Assembly: GCA_015661865.1 (NCBI GenBank) | Contig: DQVG01000086.1 | Span: 1 to 6,060, forward strand | Length of the DNA: 6,060 bases | Reading direction: 5' to 3' | Source: Desulfurobacteriaceae bacterium | GTDB lineage: Bacteria > Aquificota > Aquificia > Desulfurobacteriales > DQVG01 | Shown here: positions 1 to 6,060 of the stretch, piece by piece | How the letters are laid out: each line of letters opens with the position of its first letter | Numbering within the stretch: position 1 is the stretch's first letter | Translations under genes and position numbers: made by a program | The notes under the pieces: generated by a model | The model's input: only the letters and a program-made list of their open reading frames with translations | Database searches by the model: none | What the model was told of the DNA's origin: nothing

Positions 1-1421
1 GCAGCATCTGAACCTGGATAAACTACCGTATTTGTTTGAACCATATGATCATACTGCTCATATATCCATCTTTTACTAGCTATCGTAGGAGATTTTAAAA
101 GCTCTTTGGCCACTTTTGGAAAATTTTCTTTTATAGATTTTAAAAGAAGTTTTTGATATTCCTTTTCTCCTAAAGTTTCTAAAATGCTTTTGGGATCGTC
201 TTGAAGATAATATTTATCTATAGAAAAAATATCTAAATTTTGAATTTTATCTAAATACTTTGGTTTTTTCATAGGTCTAAAATAAACAGGAGCTTTCTCG
301 GTTAAAATATCAACGGGAAGATCACAAACTTTTTCTTGTTTAAAATAACAAATAAATCTAGGCTCTTTTATTATCTCTCCGATGATAGTAGCTTCTAAAC
401 CATATTTTTTAAAAATTTTTTCTATTTCCTTTTCCTTACCTGGCTTTGCTATAATAAGCATTCTTTCTTGAGATTCAGATAAAAGTAATTCATAAGGGGT
501 CATATTCTTTTCTCGAGTAGGAACCTTATCTAACTCCAGTTTTATTCCTACTCCTCCTCGAGAAGCCATTTCTACTGAAGAAGAGGTTAAGCCGGCCGCT
601 CCCATGTCTTGAATAGCCAAAATACAATCCTTTTCCATAGCTTCTAAAGTAGCTTCCATAAGTAGCTTTTCTATGAAAGGATCTCCAATTTGAACCTTAA
701 CTTTTTTGGAATTTTCTTCCTCCTTTTCAAATTCCTCAGAAGCCATTACGGCTCCTTTTATACCATCTCTACCGGTTTTATTTCCTACATATAAAACTTT
801 ATTTCCAACTCCAGAAGCTCGAGCATAAAATATTTTATCTTTTAAGGCATACCCTAAACAAAATACATTTACTAAAGGATTAGTTTGATAACAAAAGTCA
901 AAATAAGTATCCCCCGCTACAGTAGGTAAACCTAAACAATTTCCATAATGAGAAATTCCCGAGACTACCCCTTTGACTAAGTATTTCATTTTTTTTCTTA
1001 GATTTTTATCCTTTATAAATCTCTTTTCTATCTCTCCAAATCTTAAACTATCAGCTAAAGCTACGGGTCTAGCTCCCATAGTAAAAACATCTCTAACAAT
1101 TCCCCCTACTCCTGTAGCGGCCCCATGGAAAGGCTCAATATAAGAAGGATGATTATGACTTTCTACTTTAAAAACTGCACAAATCCCTTTTTCCTCATCT
1201 ACTAAAATTACTCCTGCATTTTCTCCTGGTCCTTGAACAACCCAGGGAGCTTTTGTTGGAAATTTTTTTAGATGTAGACGAGAAGATTTATAGGAGCAGT
1301 GCTCACTCCACATAGCGCTAAAAACCCCAAGCTCTACTAAATTTGGTTCCCTTCCTAAAAGCTCTATAACTTTTTTATATTCTTCTAAAGGTAAATGCTC
1401 TTCTACTATTTTTCTATCCAT
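1..1421 (-). CDS. purL: Phosphoribosylformylglycinamidine synthase subunit PurL, 3' part beyond the left edge
   Basis: PurL is the ATP-dependent synthetase subunit of FGAM synthase. It converts FGAR plus ammonia (from glutamine, via PurQ) to FGAM, the fourth step of cytoplasmic purine synthesis. My translation from the ATG at 1421 is open for 473 codons to the window edge. It shows the family signatures in order: SEHCSYK (residues 39-45), KVESHNHPS (85-93, nucleotide/metal binding), the Gly-rich [10 protein letters not shown] segment (99-108) followed by RD, then [20 protein letters not shown] and [10 protein letters not shown] in the second half, and YPGSDA at the edge. The start directly before [14 protein letters not shown] fits the short bacterial PurL type that works with separate PurS and PurQ; about 250 C-terminal residues should lie outside. 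An AGAGGT Shine-Dalgarno site (1430-1435) sits 8 bases before the ATG. Neither purS nor purQ lies upstream: the neighbour is a divergent methyltransferase. The identification is very secure. Confidence 0.97.
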   Translation of the reverse strand, partial: MDRKIVEEHLPLEEYKKVIELLGREPNLVELGVFSAMWSEHCSYKSSRLHLKKFPTKAPWVVQGPGENAGVILVDEEKGICAVFKVESHNHPSYIEPFHGAATGVGGIVRDVFTMGARPVALADSLRFGEIEKRFIKDKNLRKKMKYLVKGVVSGISHYGNCLGLPTVAGDTYFDFCYQTNPLVNVFCLGYALKDKIFYARASGVGNKVLYVGNKTGRDGIKGAVMASEEFEKEEENSKKVKVQIGDPFIEKLLMEATLEAMEKDCILAIQDMGAAGLTSSSVEMASRGGVGIKLELDKVPTREKNMTPYELLLSESQERMLIIAKPGKEKEIEKIFKKYGLEATIIGEIIKEPRFICYFKQEKVCDLPVDILTEKAPVYFRPMKKPKYLDKIQNLDIFSIDKYYLQDDPKSILETLGEKEYQKLLLKSIKENFPKVAKELLKSPTIASKRWIYEQYDHMVQTNTVVYPGSDA

Positions 1422-1494
1422 TAGAAAATACCTCTTTTAGATAGTTTCTTTAATTATATCTAAAAGTTTATTTTTGTTTTTCTTTTCAGATTAG

Positions 1495-1500
1495 TATAAT
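1495..1500 (+). promoter_or_regulatory. Candidate -10 box for the methyltransferase-tldD pair
   Basis: A perfect TATAAT lies 72 bases before the methyltransferase ATG. No convincing -35 box stands at the right distance; the upstream stretch is T-rich. If used, transcription would start near 1507 and the leader would contain the palindrome at 1531-1541. Weak evidence in AT-rich DNA. Confidence 0.3.
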
Positions 1501-1519
1501 ATTTTTGCTTTCAAAATTA

Positions 1520-1548
1520 ATTATAACGACTAAGGTCCTTAAAATCAT
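1520..1548 (-). promoter_or_regulatory. Candidate sigma-70 promoter for purL
   Basis: On the minus strand a perfect TATAAT -10 box (1520-1525) lies 17 bases from ATGATT (1543-1548), which matches only three of six positions of the -35 consensus. Transcription would start near 1513, giving a leader of about 90 bases before purL. In such AT-rich DNA TATAAT is common by chance, so this is tentative. The palindrome at 1531-1541 falls inside the spacer. Confidence 0.35.
1531..1541. promoter_or_regulatory. Small palindrome (TAAGG-T-CCTTA) between divergent genes
   Basis: Two 5-base arms are separated by one base. It is the most GC-rich patch of the otherwise AT-rich divergent spacer. It lies between the candidate boxes of the minus-strand purL promoter and in the presumed leader of the methyltransferase, a position suitable for an operator. 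No regulator is known to me for this sequence and a short palindrome can arise by chance. Confidence 0.25.
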
Positions 1549-1571
1549 TAAAAACTTTTAGTGAGGATTTT

Positions 1572-2537
1572 ATGAAAGTTCTTGATTTATTTTGTGGAGG
1601 GGGTGGTTTTTCTCGGGGATTTTATGAAGCTAACTTTGAAATTGTCGCAGGTGTAGAAATTGATAAAGAAGCTGGGATGACTTACTCTTATAATTTTCCC
1701 AAAGTAAAGCTTTATAATGAGGATATAAGAAAATTACCTTCTAATACCTTTGATAAATATAGTATAGATGTAATTATAGGCGGTCCCCCTTGCGAAGGAT
1801 ATACCCCTATAAATCCAAAAAGAGAAAAAGAACCTATAATGAGACTTTATAAAGATGAAAGAGGAAGGTTAACCTTAGAATTTATTAGGTTTTTAGCCCA
1901 TATAAAACCAAAGTACTTTGTTATGGAAAATGTTTTGCAAATTACCGAAGGACAATTAAAACAAGCTCTAATAAATGAATTTAAATGGGCAGGTTATGAA
2001 AATATTTACTTTAATGTAATTCGTTGTGAAAAATATGGACTTCCCTCTAGAAGAACTAGAATGTTTATATCTAATTTTCCAATTCAAGAGTATTTTGAAA
2101 AATATGAAAGAGAAAAAAAATGCGTTTGGGATGCTATAAAAGATTTACCTATTCCTTATTTTCCCCATGAGATAGATAATCACTTTTATGTAGAGGTTTC
2201 AAAAAAACTTCAAAAAAGAATTGTAAAAACGCCTATAGGAAAAAGCGCTTTAGGTTTTAAAATAGGAAAAAAAACTTATTGGACATATGAACGATTAGAT
2301 CCTTTTAAAATTTCTCCTACGGTTAGAGGAACTGCAAAATTTATTCATCCTTTTGAAAATAGAATTTTAACTGTAAGAGAGCATGCTAGACTTATGTCTT
2401 ATCCAGATTATCATATATTTTTAGGAGGTACAAATGCTCAATATAATCAAGTTGGGGAAAGTGTACCTCCTTTAATAGCTTATAAAATAGCTAGGTTACT
2501 AAAAAAAATAATAAAAGGAGAAGTTAAACATGGATAA
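1572..2537 (+). CDS. DNA (cytosine-5-)-methyltransferase
   Basis: The enzyme transfers a methyl group from S-adenosylmethionine to carbon 5 of cytosine in a specific DNA site. All main C5-methylase motifs are visible in the 321 residues: motif I DLFCGGGGFSRGF (5-17, SAM binding), an acidic residue after beta 2 (E29), motif IV GGPPCEGYT with catalytic Cys74, motif VI ENV (119-121), motif VIII GLPSRRTRMF (156-165, Arg161 and Arg163), motif IX around SPTVRG (248-253) and motif X QVGESVPP (293-300). The target-recognition region between VIII and IX (about 166-247) is short, and the total length is at the small end of the family. The site recognised cannot be read from the sequence. Start: GTGAGGA (1561-1567) lies just before the ATG. 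The last 8 bases overlap tldD, so the two are probably co-transcribed. No endonuclease gene is adjacent, so it may be an orphan or epigenetic methylase. Base composition matches its neighbours. Confidence 0.93.
   Translation: MKVLDLFCGGGGFSRGFYEANFEIVAGVEIDKEAGMTYSYNFPKVKLYNEDIRKLPSNTFDKYSIDVIIGGPPCEGYTPINPKREKEPIMRLYKDERGRLTLEFIRFLAHIKPKYFVMENVLQITEGQLKQALINEFKWAGYENIYFNVIRCEKYGLPSRRTRMFISNFPIQEYFEKYEREKKCVWDAIKDLPIPYFPHEIDNHFYVEVSKKLQKRIVKTPIGKSALGFKIGKKTYWTYERLDPFKISPTVRGTAKFIHPFENRILTVREHARLMSYPDYHIFLGGTNAQYNQVGESVPPLIAYKIARLLKKIIKGEVKHG
2513..2520 (+). promoter_or_regulatory. Ribosome binding site of tldD inside the methyltransferase gene
   Basis: AAAAGGAG lies 9 bases before the tldD ATG at 2530, within the last codons of the methyltransferase. 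It supports this start and implies translational coupling across the 8-base overlap. Confidence 0.75.
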
Positions 2538-3969
2538 AAAACTAGAAATGTTTAAAGAAGCTATTAAAAAATTAAAAAAAGCTGGAGCAGATTTTGTAGA
2601 TATTTATTATCAAAAAGGAAAGGGTTTTAATGCTACTTTAGAAGATAATAAAATTGAATCCACTTCCTTTTCAGTTAACGAAGGAGTTGGTATTCGGGTG
2701 ATAAAAAATTTTAAAATTTATTTTGGATATACGAATGATTTAAATAATTTTCCAAAACTTGTCGAGAGTTTAAAAGAAAGTTTAAGAGAAAATAAAGATG
2801 TTAGTTTAAACTTTATAAAAAAAGAAAGAAATTTAAATGATTTTTATTTAGATTTTGATATTAATTTACCCTTAGAAGAAAAGATAGATATCTTAAGATT
2901 TTGCAACGAAAAAATTCGGGAAAAATATGAAAAAATATCCCAAGTTACTTTATCTATAAAAGATGGTCTTTCGGAAGTTTTAATAGTAAACAGTTTAGGG
3001 GAAATTGTAGAAGATAAAAGACCTTTTGTTTTATTTAAAGTTTTATGTGTAGCCAAAGATCTACATAATTTGCAAACGGGCTATGAAAGTTTGGCCTTTA
3101 GAGGAGGTTATAAGTCTATAGATAAAAAGAAGTTTTTAGAAAGTTCATTTAAAGCTGCCCAAAGAGCGTGCACCCTTTTAAAAGCAAAAGATGCCCCAGC
3201 AGGCAAATTTACTGTAGTTTTAGCCTCAGAAGCCGGGGGAACTATAATCCATGAAGCCGTTGGGCATGGTTTAGAGGCAGATTTAGTTTTTCAAAATATG
3301 AGTGTTTATAAAGATAAACTTGGAGAAAAGGTAGCAAAAGAATTTATTACTGTAATAGATGATGGAACTTTAAAAGGTTTTTTTGGAACAACTGCCTTTG
3401 ACGATGAGGGTACTCCTACTCAAAAAACAGTTTTAATAGAAAATGGTATATTAAAAGATTTTATGATCGATAGATTTTGGAGTTTTAAACTGAAAGAAGA
3501 TAAGGAGTTTTTATCAGAAATATCTCTTACCCCGGCTGAAAAAGAATATATAAAAAATGTACAAAGTAGTGGAAATGGTAGAAGACAAAGCTATGCTCAT
3601 GTTCCTATTCCTAGAATGAGAAATACTTTTATTGCCCCCGGAAAAGAAAATCCTGAAGATATTATAAAAGACACAAAAAAAGGTATTTTAGTTTTAAAAA
3701 TGGGAGGAGGAGAGGTAAATACTGTCACGGGAGATTTTATGTTTGAGATAAATGAAGCTTATATGATAGAAAATGGAAAAGTGACTTATCCAATTAAAGG
3801 AGCTTCTTTAATAGGAAATGGTCCTAAAATTCTTATGGAAATTGATGCCTTAGGAAGTGATTTAAGCTTTATACCTGGAATCTGCGGAAAAGAAGGTCAA
3901 GGAGTACCTGTAACAGATGGAGTACCTACTTTAAGAATTCCAAGCATTACAGTTGGAGGAACTAATTAG
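2530..3969 (+). CDS. tldD: TldD-family zinc metalloprotease
   Basis: TldD forms the catalytic half of the TldD/TldE (PmbA) peptidase, a cytoplasmic enzyme that degrades unfolded or modified peptides; in Escherichia coli it processes microcin B17 and degrades the antitoxin CcdA. The 479-residue length is typical. The N-terminal domain (about 1-200) carries ATLEDNKIESTSFSVNEGVGIRV (35-57). The catalytic domain has the HExxxH motif HEAVGH (241-246) followed by GLEAD, then DDEGTPTQ (291-298), GNGRRQSYAHVPIPRMRNT (348-366), GGGEVNTVTGDF (392-403) and the C-terminal ICGKEGQGVPV (451-461), whose Cys452 is the expected third zinc ligand; it ends TVGGTN. All catalytic features are present, so it should be active. 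Compared with E. coli TldD as I recall it, there is an extra loop of about 21 charged residues near 318-343. The inactive partner TldE is not in the window. It is the second gene of the pair after the methyltransferase, and a hairpin follows 7 bases after the stop. Confidence 0.95.
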   Translation: MDKKLEMFKEAIKKLKKAGADFVDIYYQKGKGFNATLEDNKIESTSFSVNEGVGIRVIKNFKIYFGYTNDLNNFPKLVESLKESLRENKDVSLNFIKKERNLNDFYLDFDINLPLEEKIDILRFCNEKIREKYEKISQVTLSIKDGLSEVLIVNSLGEIVEDKRPFVLFKVLCVAKDLHNLQTGYESLAFRGGYKSIDKKKFLESSFKAAQRACTLLKAKDAPAGKFTVVLASEAGGTIIHEAVGHGLEADLVFQNMSVYKDKLGEKVAKEFITVIDDGTLKGFFGTTAFDDEGTPTQKTVLIENGILKDFMIDRFWSFKLKEDKEFLSEISLTPAEKEYIKNVQSSGNGRRQSYAHVPIPRMRNTFIAPGKENPEDIIKDTKKGILVLKMGGGEVNTVTGDFMFEINEAYMIENGKVTYPIKGASLIGNGPKILMEIDALGSDLSFIPGICGKEGQGVPVTDGVPTLRIPSITVGGTN

Positions 3970-3975
3970 TAATAA

Positions 3976-3995
3976 AAGGGGGCAAAAGCCCCCTT
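3976..3995. terminator. Shared hairpin terminator between convergent genes
   Basis: AAGGGGGC (3976-3983) pairs with GCCCCCTT (3988-3995) around a four-base loop, giving an 8-bp stem. On the minus strand the hairpin runs into TTTTATTA, a good intrinsic-terminator tail for the gene ending at 3999. On the plus strand, after tldD, the stem is followed only by AAATTAACTT, so termination there would be weaker. The stop codons lie 6 bases (tldD) and 3 bases (minus-strand gene) from the stem. Confidence 0.88.
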
Positions 3996-3998
3996 AAA

Positions 3999-5081
3999 TT
4001 AACTTACAGGATAAGCAAATTCGGGTCTTTCGTCTTTAATTTCTACCTCTTTAACTCCTTCAGGAAGGGGGACTACCTTATATCTTTTTACCCATCTTTC
4101 AGGAAGTTCGATTTCTTTTCCTCTTACCTTTATTTTTGTAGGAGACAATCTTATTTTATATTCCAGCTTAACTCCATAAACTTCTTTTCCAAATCTATTT
4201 TTAAATATTCCTGGACCTTCCAAAACAATATCTTTAGCAGTAAGAGGTAAATAAACTCTTTTAGCATAATATCTTTTCTTCTTTGGATGTTTATAAACTA
4301 GCCAAATAGTTACAGCTCCATACTTATATTTTGCTTCAGTTGGAATATATTTGCTAGCTTTTTCTTCCTCTTCTAAAAGCTTTTGAATATATTCTTCTAA
4401 GCTTCCTTCAACCTCTGCTTCTGACCAAGGTTCAAAGTGAGCCTTCCAATTGTTAACTTCTACAATAATGTTTGCTAATTTAATAACTCTTTCCTCTTCT
4501 TTCTTAACTAACTCTTCGATTTTATCATAAAGATCTTCAAAACGCTCCTTAAAATCTGGTAGGTGAGTAATAGCTACAAGTAAATCAGATTGTCTTTTTA
4601 ATTTTTGAAGTTCTTTTAAATCCTTAACTAAAACCATAGCTTTTCTAATATCACAAAAACACTCTCTTAACTTTTCTAAAATTTCTGGAGAAAGCTCTAA
4701 ACTGGTAACTGTTTCTTGAACCTCTTTAATAACTTCCTCGGGAAGCTCTTCTAGTTCTTTTTTTATTTCTTCTTCATTTTTTAGTTTACCTTCTCCCCAA
4801 GGTTTAAATTCTTTATCCCAATTTTTATATTTTGCAATATAATTTGCAAGACGAGTTGTAATTCTATTTTCCTCTAGGGCTACTTCCCTTAAAGTTTCTA
4901 TCATTGGTCCAAATTTTTTCTTCCAAAAAGGTGAAAATGTTAAAGTACATAAATAATCTGAGCGTTTTTTTAATTCTAAAAGAGTTTCCGGAGAATCTAC
5001 CACAAGCATTTCATCTCGGATAATACAATTAATTCTAGAAATATCCTTTGGAGATTCCACTTTTCCATATAATCTACTCAT
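3999..5081 (-). CDS. Unrecognised protein with an internal domain duplication and a basic C-terminal domain
   Basis: I do not recognise this 360-residue protein and assign no function. The start is set at 5081 (protein begins MSRLYGKVES) because GGAGGT lies 6 bases upstream; an upstream in-frame ATG at 5111 has no Shine-Dalgarno site. Residues 19-97 and 143-221 align without gaps at a shift of 124 residues, with about 27 of 79 identical, including C19/C143, R22/R146, SD (41-42/165-166), LAN (78-80/202-204), NW (87-88/211-212) and FxPWxE (92-97/216-221). Both copies look mainly helical. Acidic Glu/Lys-rich segments follow each copy (about 100-125 and 222-242). The C-terminal part (about 245-360) is rich in Lys, Arg, Tyr and Val, probably beta-rich and positively charged. 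No signal peptide or membrane segment is visible, so it is probably cytoplasmic. A good promoter precedes it and a strong terminator follows, so it appears to be a single-gene unit. The open frame and signals make it a real gene. Confidence 0.88.
   Translation of the reverse strand: MSRLYGKVESPKDISRINCIIRDEMLVVDSPETLLELKKRSDYLCTLTFSPFWKKKFGPMIETLREVALEENRITTRLANYIAKYKNWDKEFKPWGEGKLKNEEEIKKELEELPEEVIKEVQETVTSLELSPEILEKLRECFCDIRKAMVLVKDLKELQKLKRQSDLLVAITHLPDFKERFEDLYDKIEELVKKEEERVIKLANIIVEVNNWKAHFEPWSEAEVEGSLEEYIQKLLEEEEKASKYIPTEAKYKYGAVTIWLVYKHPKKKRYYAKRVYLPLTAKDIVLEGPGIFKNRFGKEVYGVKLEYKIRLSPTKIKVRGKEIELPERWVKRYKVVPLPEGVKEVEIKDERPEFAYPVS
4419..4655 (-). repeat. Duplicated domain, copy 2 (residues 143-221)
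   Basis: Second copy, from C143-x-I-R146 to NNWKAHFEPWSE. Conserved positions shared with copy 1 include L..LK, SD.L, T..P, LAN.I, NW and F.PW.E, which probably define the fold or a binding surface. Confidence 0.82.
4791..5027 (-). repeat. Duplicated domain, copy 1 (residues 19-97)
   Basis: First copy of the internal protein repeat. It begins at C19-x-I-R22 and ends KNWDKEFKPWGE. It aligns ungapped with copy 2 at a spacing of 372 bases. Similarity is clear at protein level (about one third identical) but not as a recent DNA duplication. Confidence 0.82.
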
Positions 5082-5086
5082 TATCA

Positions 5087-5093
5087 CACCTCC
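5087..5093 (-). promoter_or_regulatory. Strong ribosome binding site that sets the start at 5081
   Basis: On the minus strand GGAGGTG is followed by TGATA and then ATG. This is near the full Shine-Dalgarno consensus at an ideal distance, so the start at 5081 is preferred over the ATG at 5111. Confidence 0.85.
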
Positions 5094-5136
5094 AATATAA
5101 AGTTTAATCATACTTTTTTATAAATTTCTAGTTTTT

Positions 5137-5165
5137 AATATAAATTTGATTAATTGGATAGTCAA
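5137..5165 (-). promoter_or_regulatory. Sigma-70-type promoter for the duplicated-domain gene
   Basis: On the minus strand TTGACT (5160-5165) and TATATT (5137-5142) are exactly 17 bases apart, each matching five of six consensus positions. Transcription would start near 5130, giving a leader of roughly 50 bases to the ATG at 5081. This is the best promoter in the window. Confidence 0.65.
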
Positions 5166-5325
5166 TTAAAAATAGAAATGTTTTTAAAAGAAAGGTTATT
5201 ATTTATTTATTTTTACTAAGGATGGGAATTTTAAACCTTTAATTTGTTAATATGTAATTTAGAAGCCATTTTCAAATTAGCATAAATTAAAAATTCTAAT
5301 TTTTCAAATAAAATTTAAAAACAAA
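5166..5325. other. AT-rich intergenic stretch without a recognisable gene
   Basis: Part of the 301-base gap between genes (5082-5382). Besides the promoter at its left and the terminator hairpin at its right, it holds only AT-rich DNA, a run of TTATTTATTTATTTTT-like sequence (about 5197-5213) and a low-complexity inverted repeat at 5289-5304. I see no open frame with a ribosome binding site and no RNA gene. Confidence 0.6.
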
Positions 5326-5348
5326 GCTGGACCTTTAAAAGGTCCAGC
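5326..5348 (-). terminator. Intrinsic terminator of the ferritin-like gene
   Basis: GCTGGACC (5326-5333) pairs with GGTCCAGC (5341-5348), extended by one or two A-T pairs over a short AT loop. On the minus strand the stem is followed by TTTGTTTTTAAATTTT, a typical T-rich tail. It lies 34 bases after the stop codon of the gene ending at 5383. On the plus strand no T tract follows. Confidence 0.88.
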
Positions 5349-5382
5349 CAAAAAGTAATTTTGGTAATCAATTAGAAGTATT

Positions 5383-6060
5383 TTAATTCAAACATCTTAT
5401 CCCTACAGGTCCTCTTTCCATAGGGGAATTTATGATAGTTTCAAATTCCTGTTGAGATATATATTTAGGAGAGTAATTACCTCCAAAGGAATAAAGAACT
5501 CTTACAAAAGCTCTTAAATGATTTCTAGAGCCTTTCATTAAATTTTGAAAAACAAAAGCTATATCTTTATTATCTGTTTTTGAAATATGATCTTTAAGAT
5601 CCTTTATATCTAACTCTTCAATTAAAGCCCCTACTTTTAAGGCATCTATTAAAGATTTACTTCCTTGATTTACTAAATCTTTATAAAGTTTTTGAAATTC
5701 CGGATTAGAAAAATAACCAATTTTATCTTCGTTTTTAGCTATAGGATCTTTAAGACCATACTTTTCTAAAAGATATTTTATAGCATCCATATGTCTTTGC
5801 TCTGACCTAGCTATATTCAAAAATATAGGTAATTTCCATTTGTTATATAAAGTAAGATAAACGTCTCGAGCAAGTTTTTCTTCTTCTCTCATATGAAGAA
5901 GACCTTTAATTTCTTCTTGGGATAAGTTTTGTTTAGGATAATTTTGGAGAAAGTAAAAAAATCCTCTTCTTTGTTCCCAATTCCAACGTCCTGGCCCCCA
6001 GCGACGATATTCTGGTCCCCAATTCCAATACTTGGGACCATAATTCCAACATTTTGGTCC
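5383..6060 (-). CDS. DUF2202 ferritin-like protein with Trp-rich N-terminal heptads, 5' end beyond the right edge
   Basis: The C-terminal ~180 residues match the DUF2202 branch of the ferritin-like superfamily, four-helix bundles that often bind two metal ions; no specific reaction is established to my knowledge. Numbering from the window edge (225 residues visible): the domain begins near LSQEEIKGLLHMREEEKLAR (46-65), with E61 in helix 1, SEQRH with E87 and H90 (ExxH) in helix 2, GALIEELD with E148/E149 in helix 3, and GSRNHLRAF with H181 in helix 4. These are plausible metal ligands by analogy with ferritins. An internal ATG at 5892 could be mistaken for the start, but the frame stays open upstream and LSQEE..GLL belongs to the family's conserved N-terminal part, so the gene is longer. 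Residues 1-28 form four GPxxxx(W/Y) heptads and suggest a flexible, perhaps exported, N-terminal region; any signal peptide would lie outside the window. A terminator follows the stop. Confidence 0.9.
   Translation of the reverse strand, partial: GPKCWNYGPKYWNWGPEYRRWGPGRWNWEQRRGFFYFLQNYPKQNLSQEEIKGLLHMREEEKLARDVYLTLYNKWKLPIFLNIARSEQRHMDAIKYLLEKYGLKDPIAKNEDKIGYFSNPEFQKLYKDLVNQGSKSLIDALKVGALIEELDIKDLKDHISKTDNKDIAFVFQNLMKGSRNHLRAFVRVLYSFGGNYSPKYISQQEFETIINSPMERGPVGIRCLN
5977..6060 (-). repeat. Four tandem 21-base repeats coding Gly-Pro/Trp heptads
   Basis: On the minus strand the frame reads GPKCWNY, GPKYWNW, GPEYRRW, GPGRWNW, four contiguous seven-residue units (21 bases each) starting at the window edge. 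More units may lie outside. The DNA units are imperfect copies sharing GGACC/GGTCC-like starts and TGGAATT cores. Confidence 0.82.

Noticed and set aside
1422..1571. Possible purine riboswitch in the purL leader
   Set aside because: I could not find paired stems or the conserved junction residues of a purine or related aptamer; the leader is mostly low-complexity A/T.
2844..3056. A 70-codon reverse-strand open frame inside tldD
   Set aside because: It lies antisense to a well conserved coding region, has no recognisable domain, and AT-rich DNA easily gives such frames.
5082..5111. Ten-codon N-terminal extension of the duplicated-domain protein
   Set aside because: No Shine-Dalgarno site precedes 5111, while a strong one lies within the extension and serves the ATG at 5081.
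5289..5304. Inverted repeat AAAAATT-CT-AATTTTT
   Set aside because: It is made only of A/T arms in very AT-rich intergenic DNA, and a better terminator with a GC stem lies beside it.
5326..5348. GCTGGACC/GGTCCAGC hairpin as a possible operator or small RNA
   Set aside because: Its position 34 bases after a stop codon and the T-rich tail on the same strand are explained by an intrinsic terminator.
5977..6060. CRISPR-like or mobile-element repeat at the right edge
   Set aside because: The 21-base units are contiguous without spacers, keep one reading frame and encode regular heptads, so they are coding repeats.

Overview
The window comes from a strongly AT-rich bacterial chromosome. Its proteins are rich in Lys, Glu and Ile, use many AGA and ATA codons, and carry good Shine-Dalgarno sites. 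Low GC with highly charged proteins suggests a thermophilic bacterium. Thermodesulfobacteria-like lineages would fit, but this is an inference from composition and gene style and no sequence search was possible. No tRNA, rRNA, CRISPR array, insertion sequence or prophage was seen.

Layout. The left quarter (1-1421, minus strand) is the N-terminal two thirds of purL (purine synthesis), running off the left edge. A 150-base divergent intergenic region (1422-1571) holds candidate promoters for both directions and a small palindrome. Two plus-strand genes follow in a tight overlapping pair: a C5-cytosine DNA methyltransferase (1572-2537) and a TldD-family zinc metalloprotease (2530-3969) that share 8 bases. 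A hairpin at 3976-3995 separates this pair from a convergent minus-strand gene (3999-5081). That gene encodes a 360-residue protein I do not recognise; it contains two copies of a ~79-residue domain followed by a basic C-terminal domain. Its start should be placed 30 bases inside the longest open frame, because a strong Shine-Dalgarno site and a good promoter (5137-5165) support position 5081. After an AT-rich gap (5082-5382) with a terminator hairpin at 5326-5348 comes a minus-strand DUF2202 ferritin-like gene (5383-6060). It stays open to the right edge and has four tandem Gly-Pro/Trp heptads before its ferritin-like domain.

How the genes relate. Only the methyltransferase and tldD are clearly linked, by translational overlap. 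The methyltransferase has no restriction endonuclease beside it here, and TldD has no TldE/PmbA partner in the window. purL, the duplicated-domain gene and the ferritin-like gene look like separate transcription units. I see no clear multi-gene novel system. The most unusual items are the internally duplicated unknown protein and the Trp/Gly-Pro heptad array of the ferritin-like protein.
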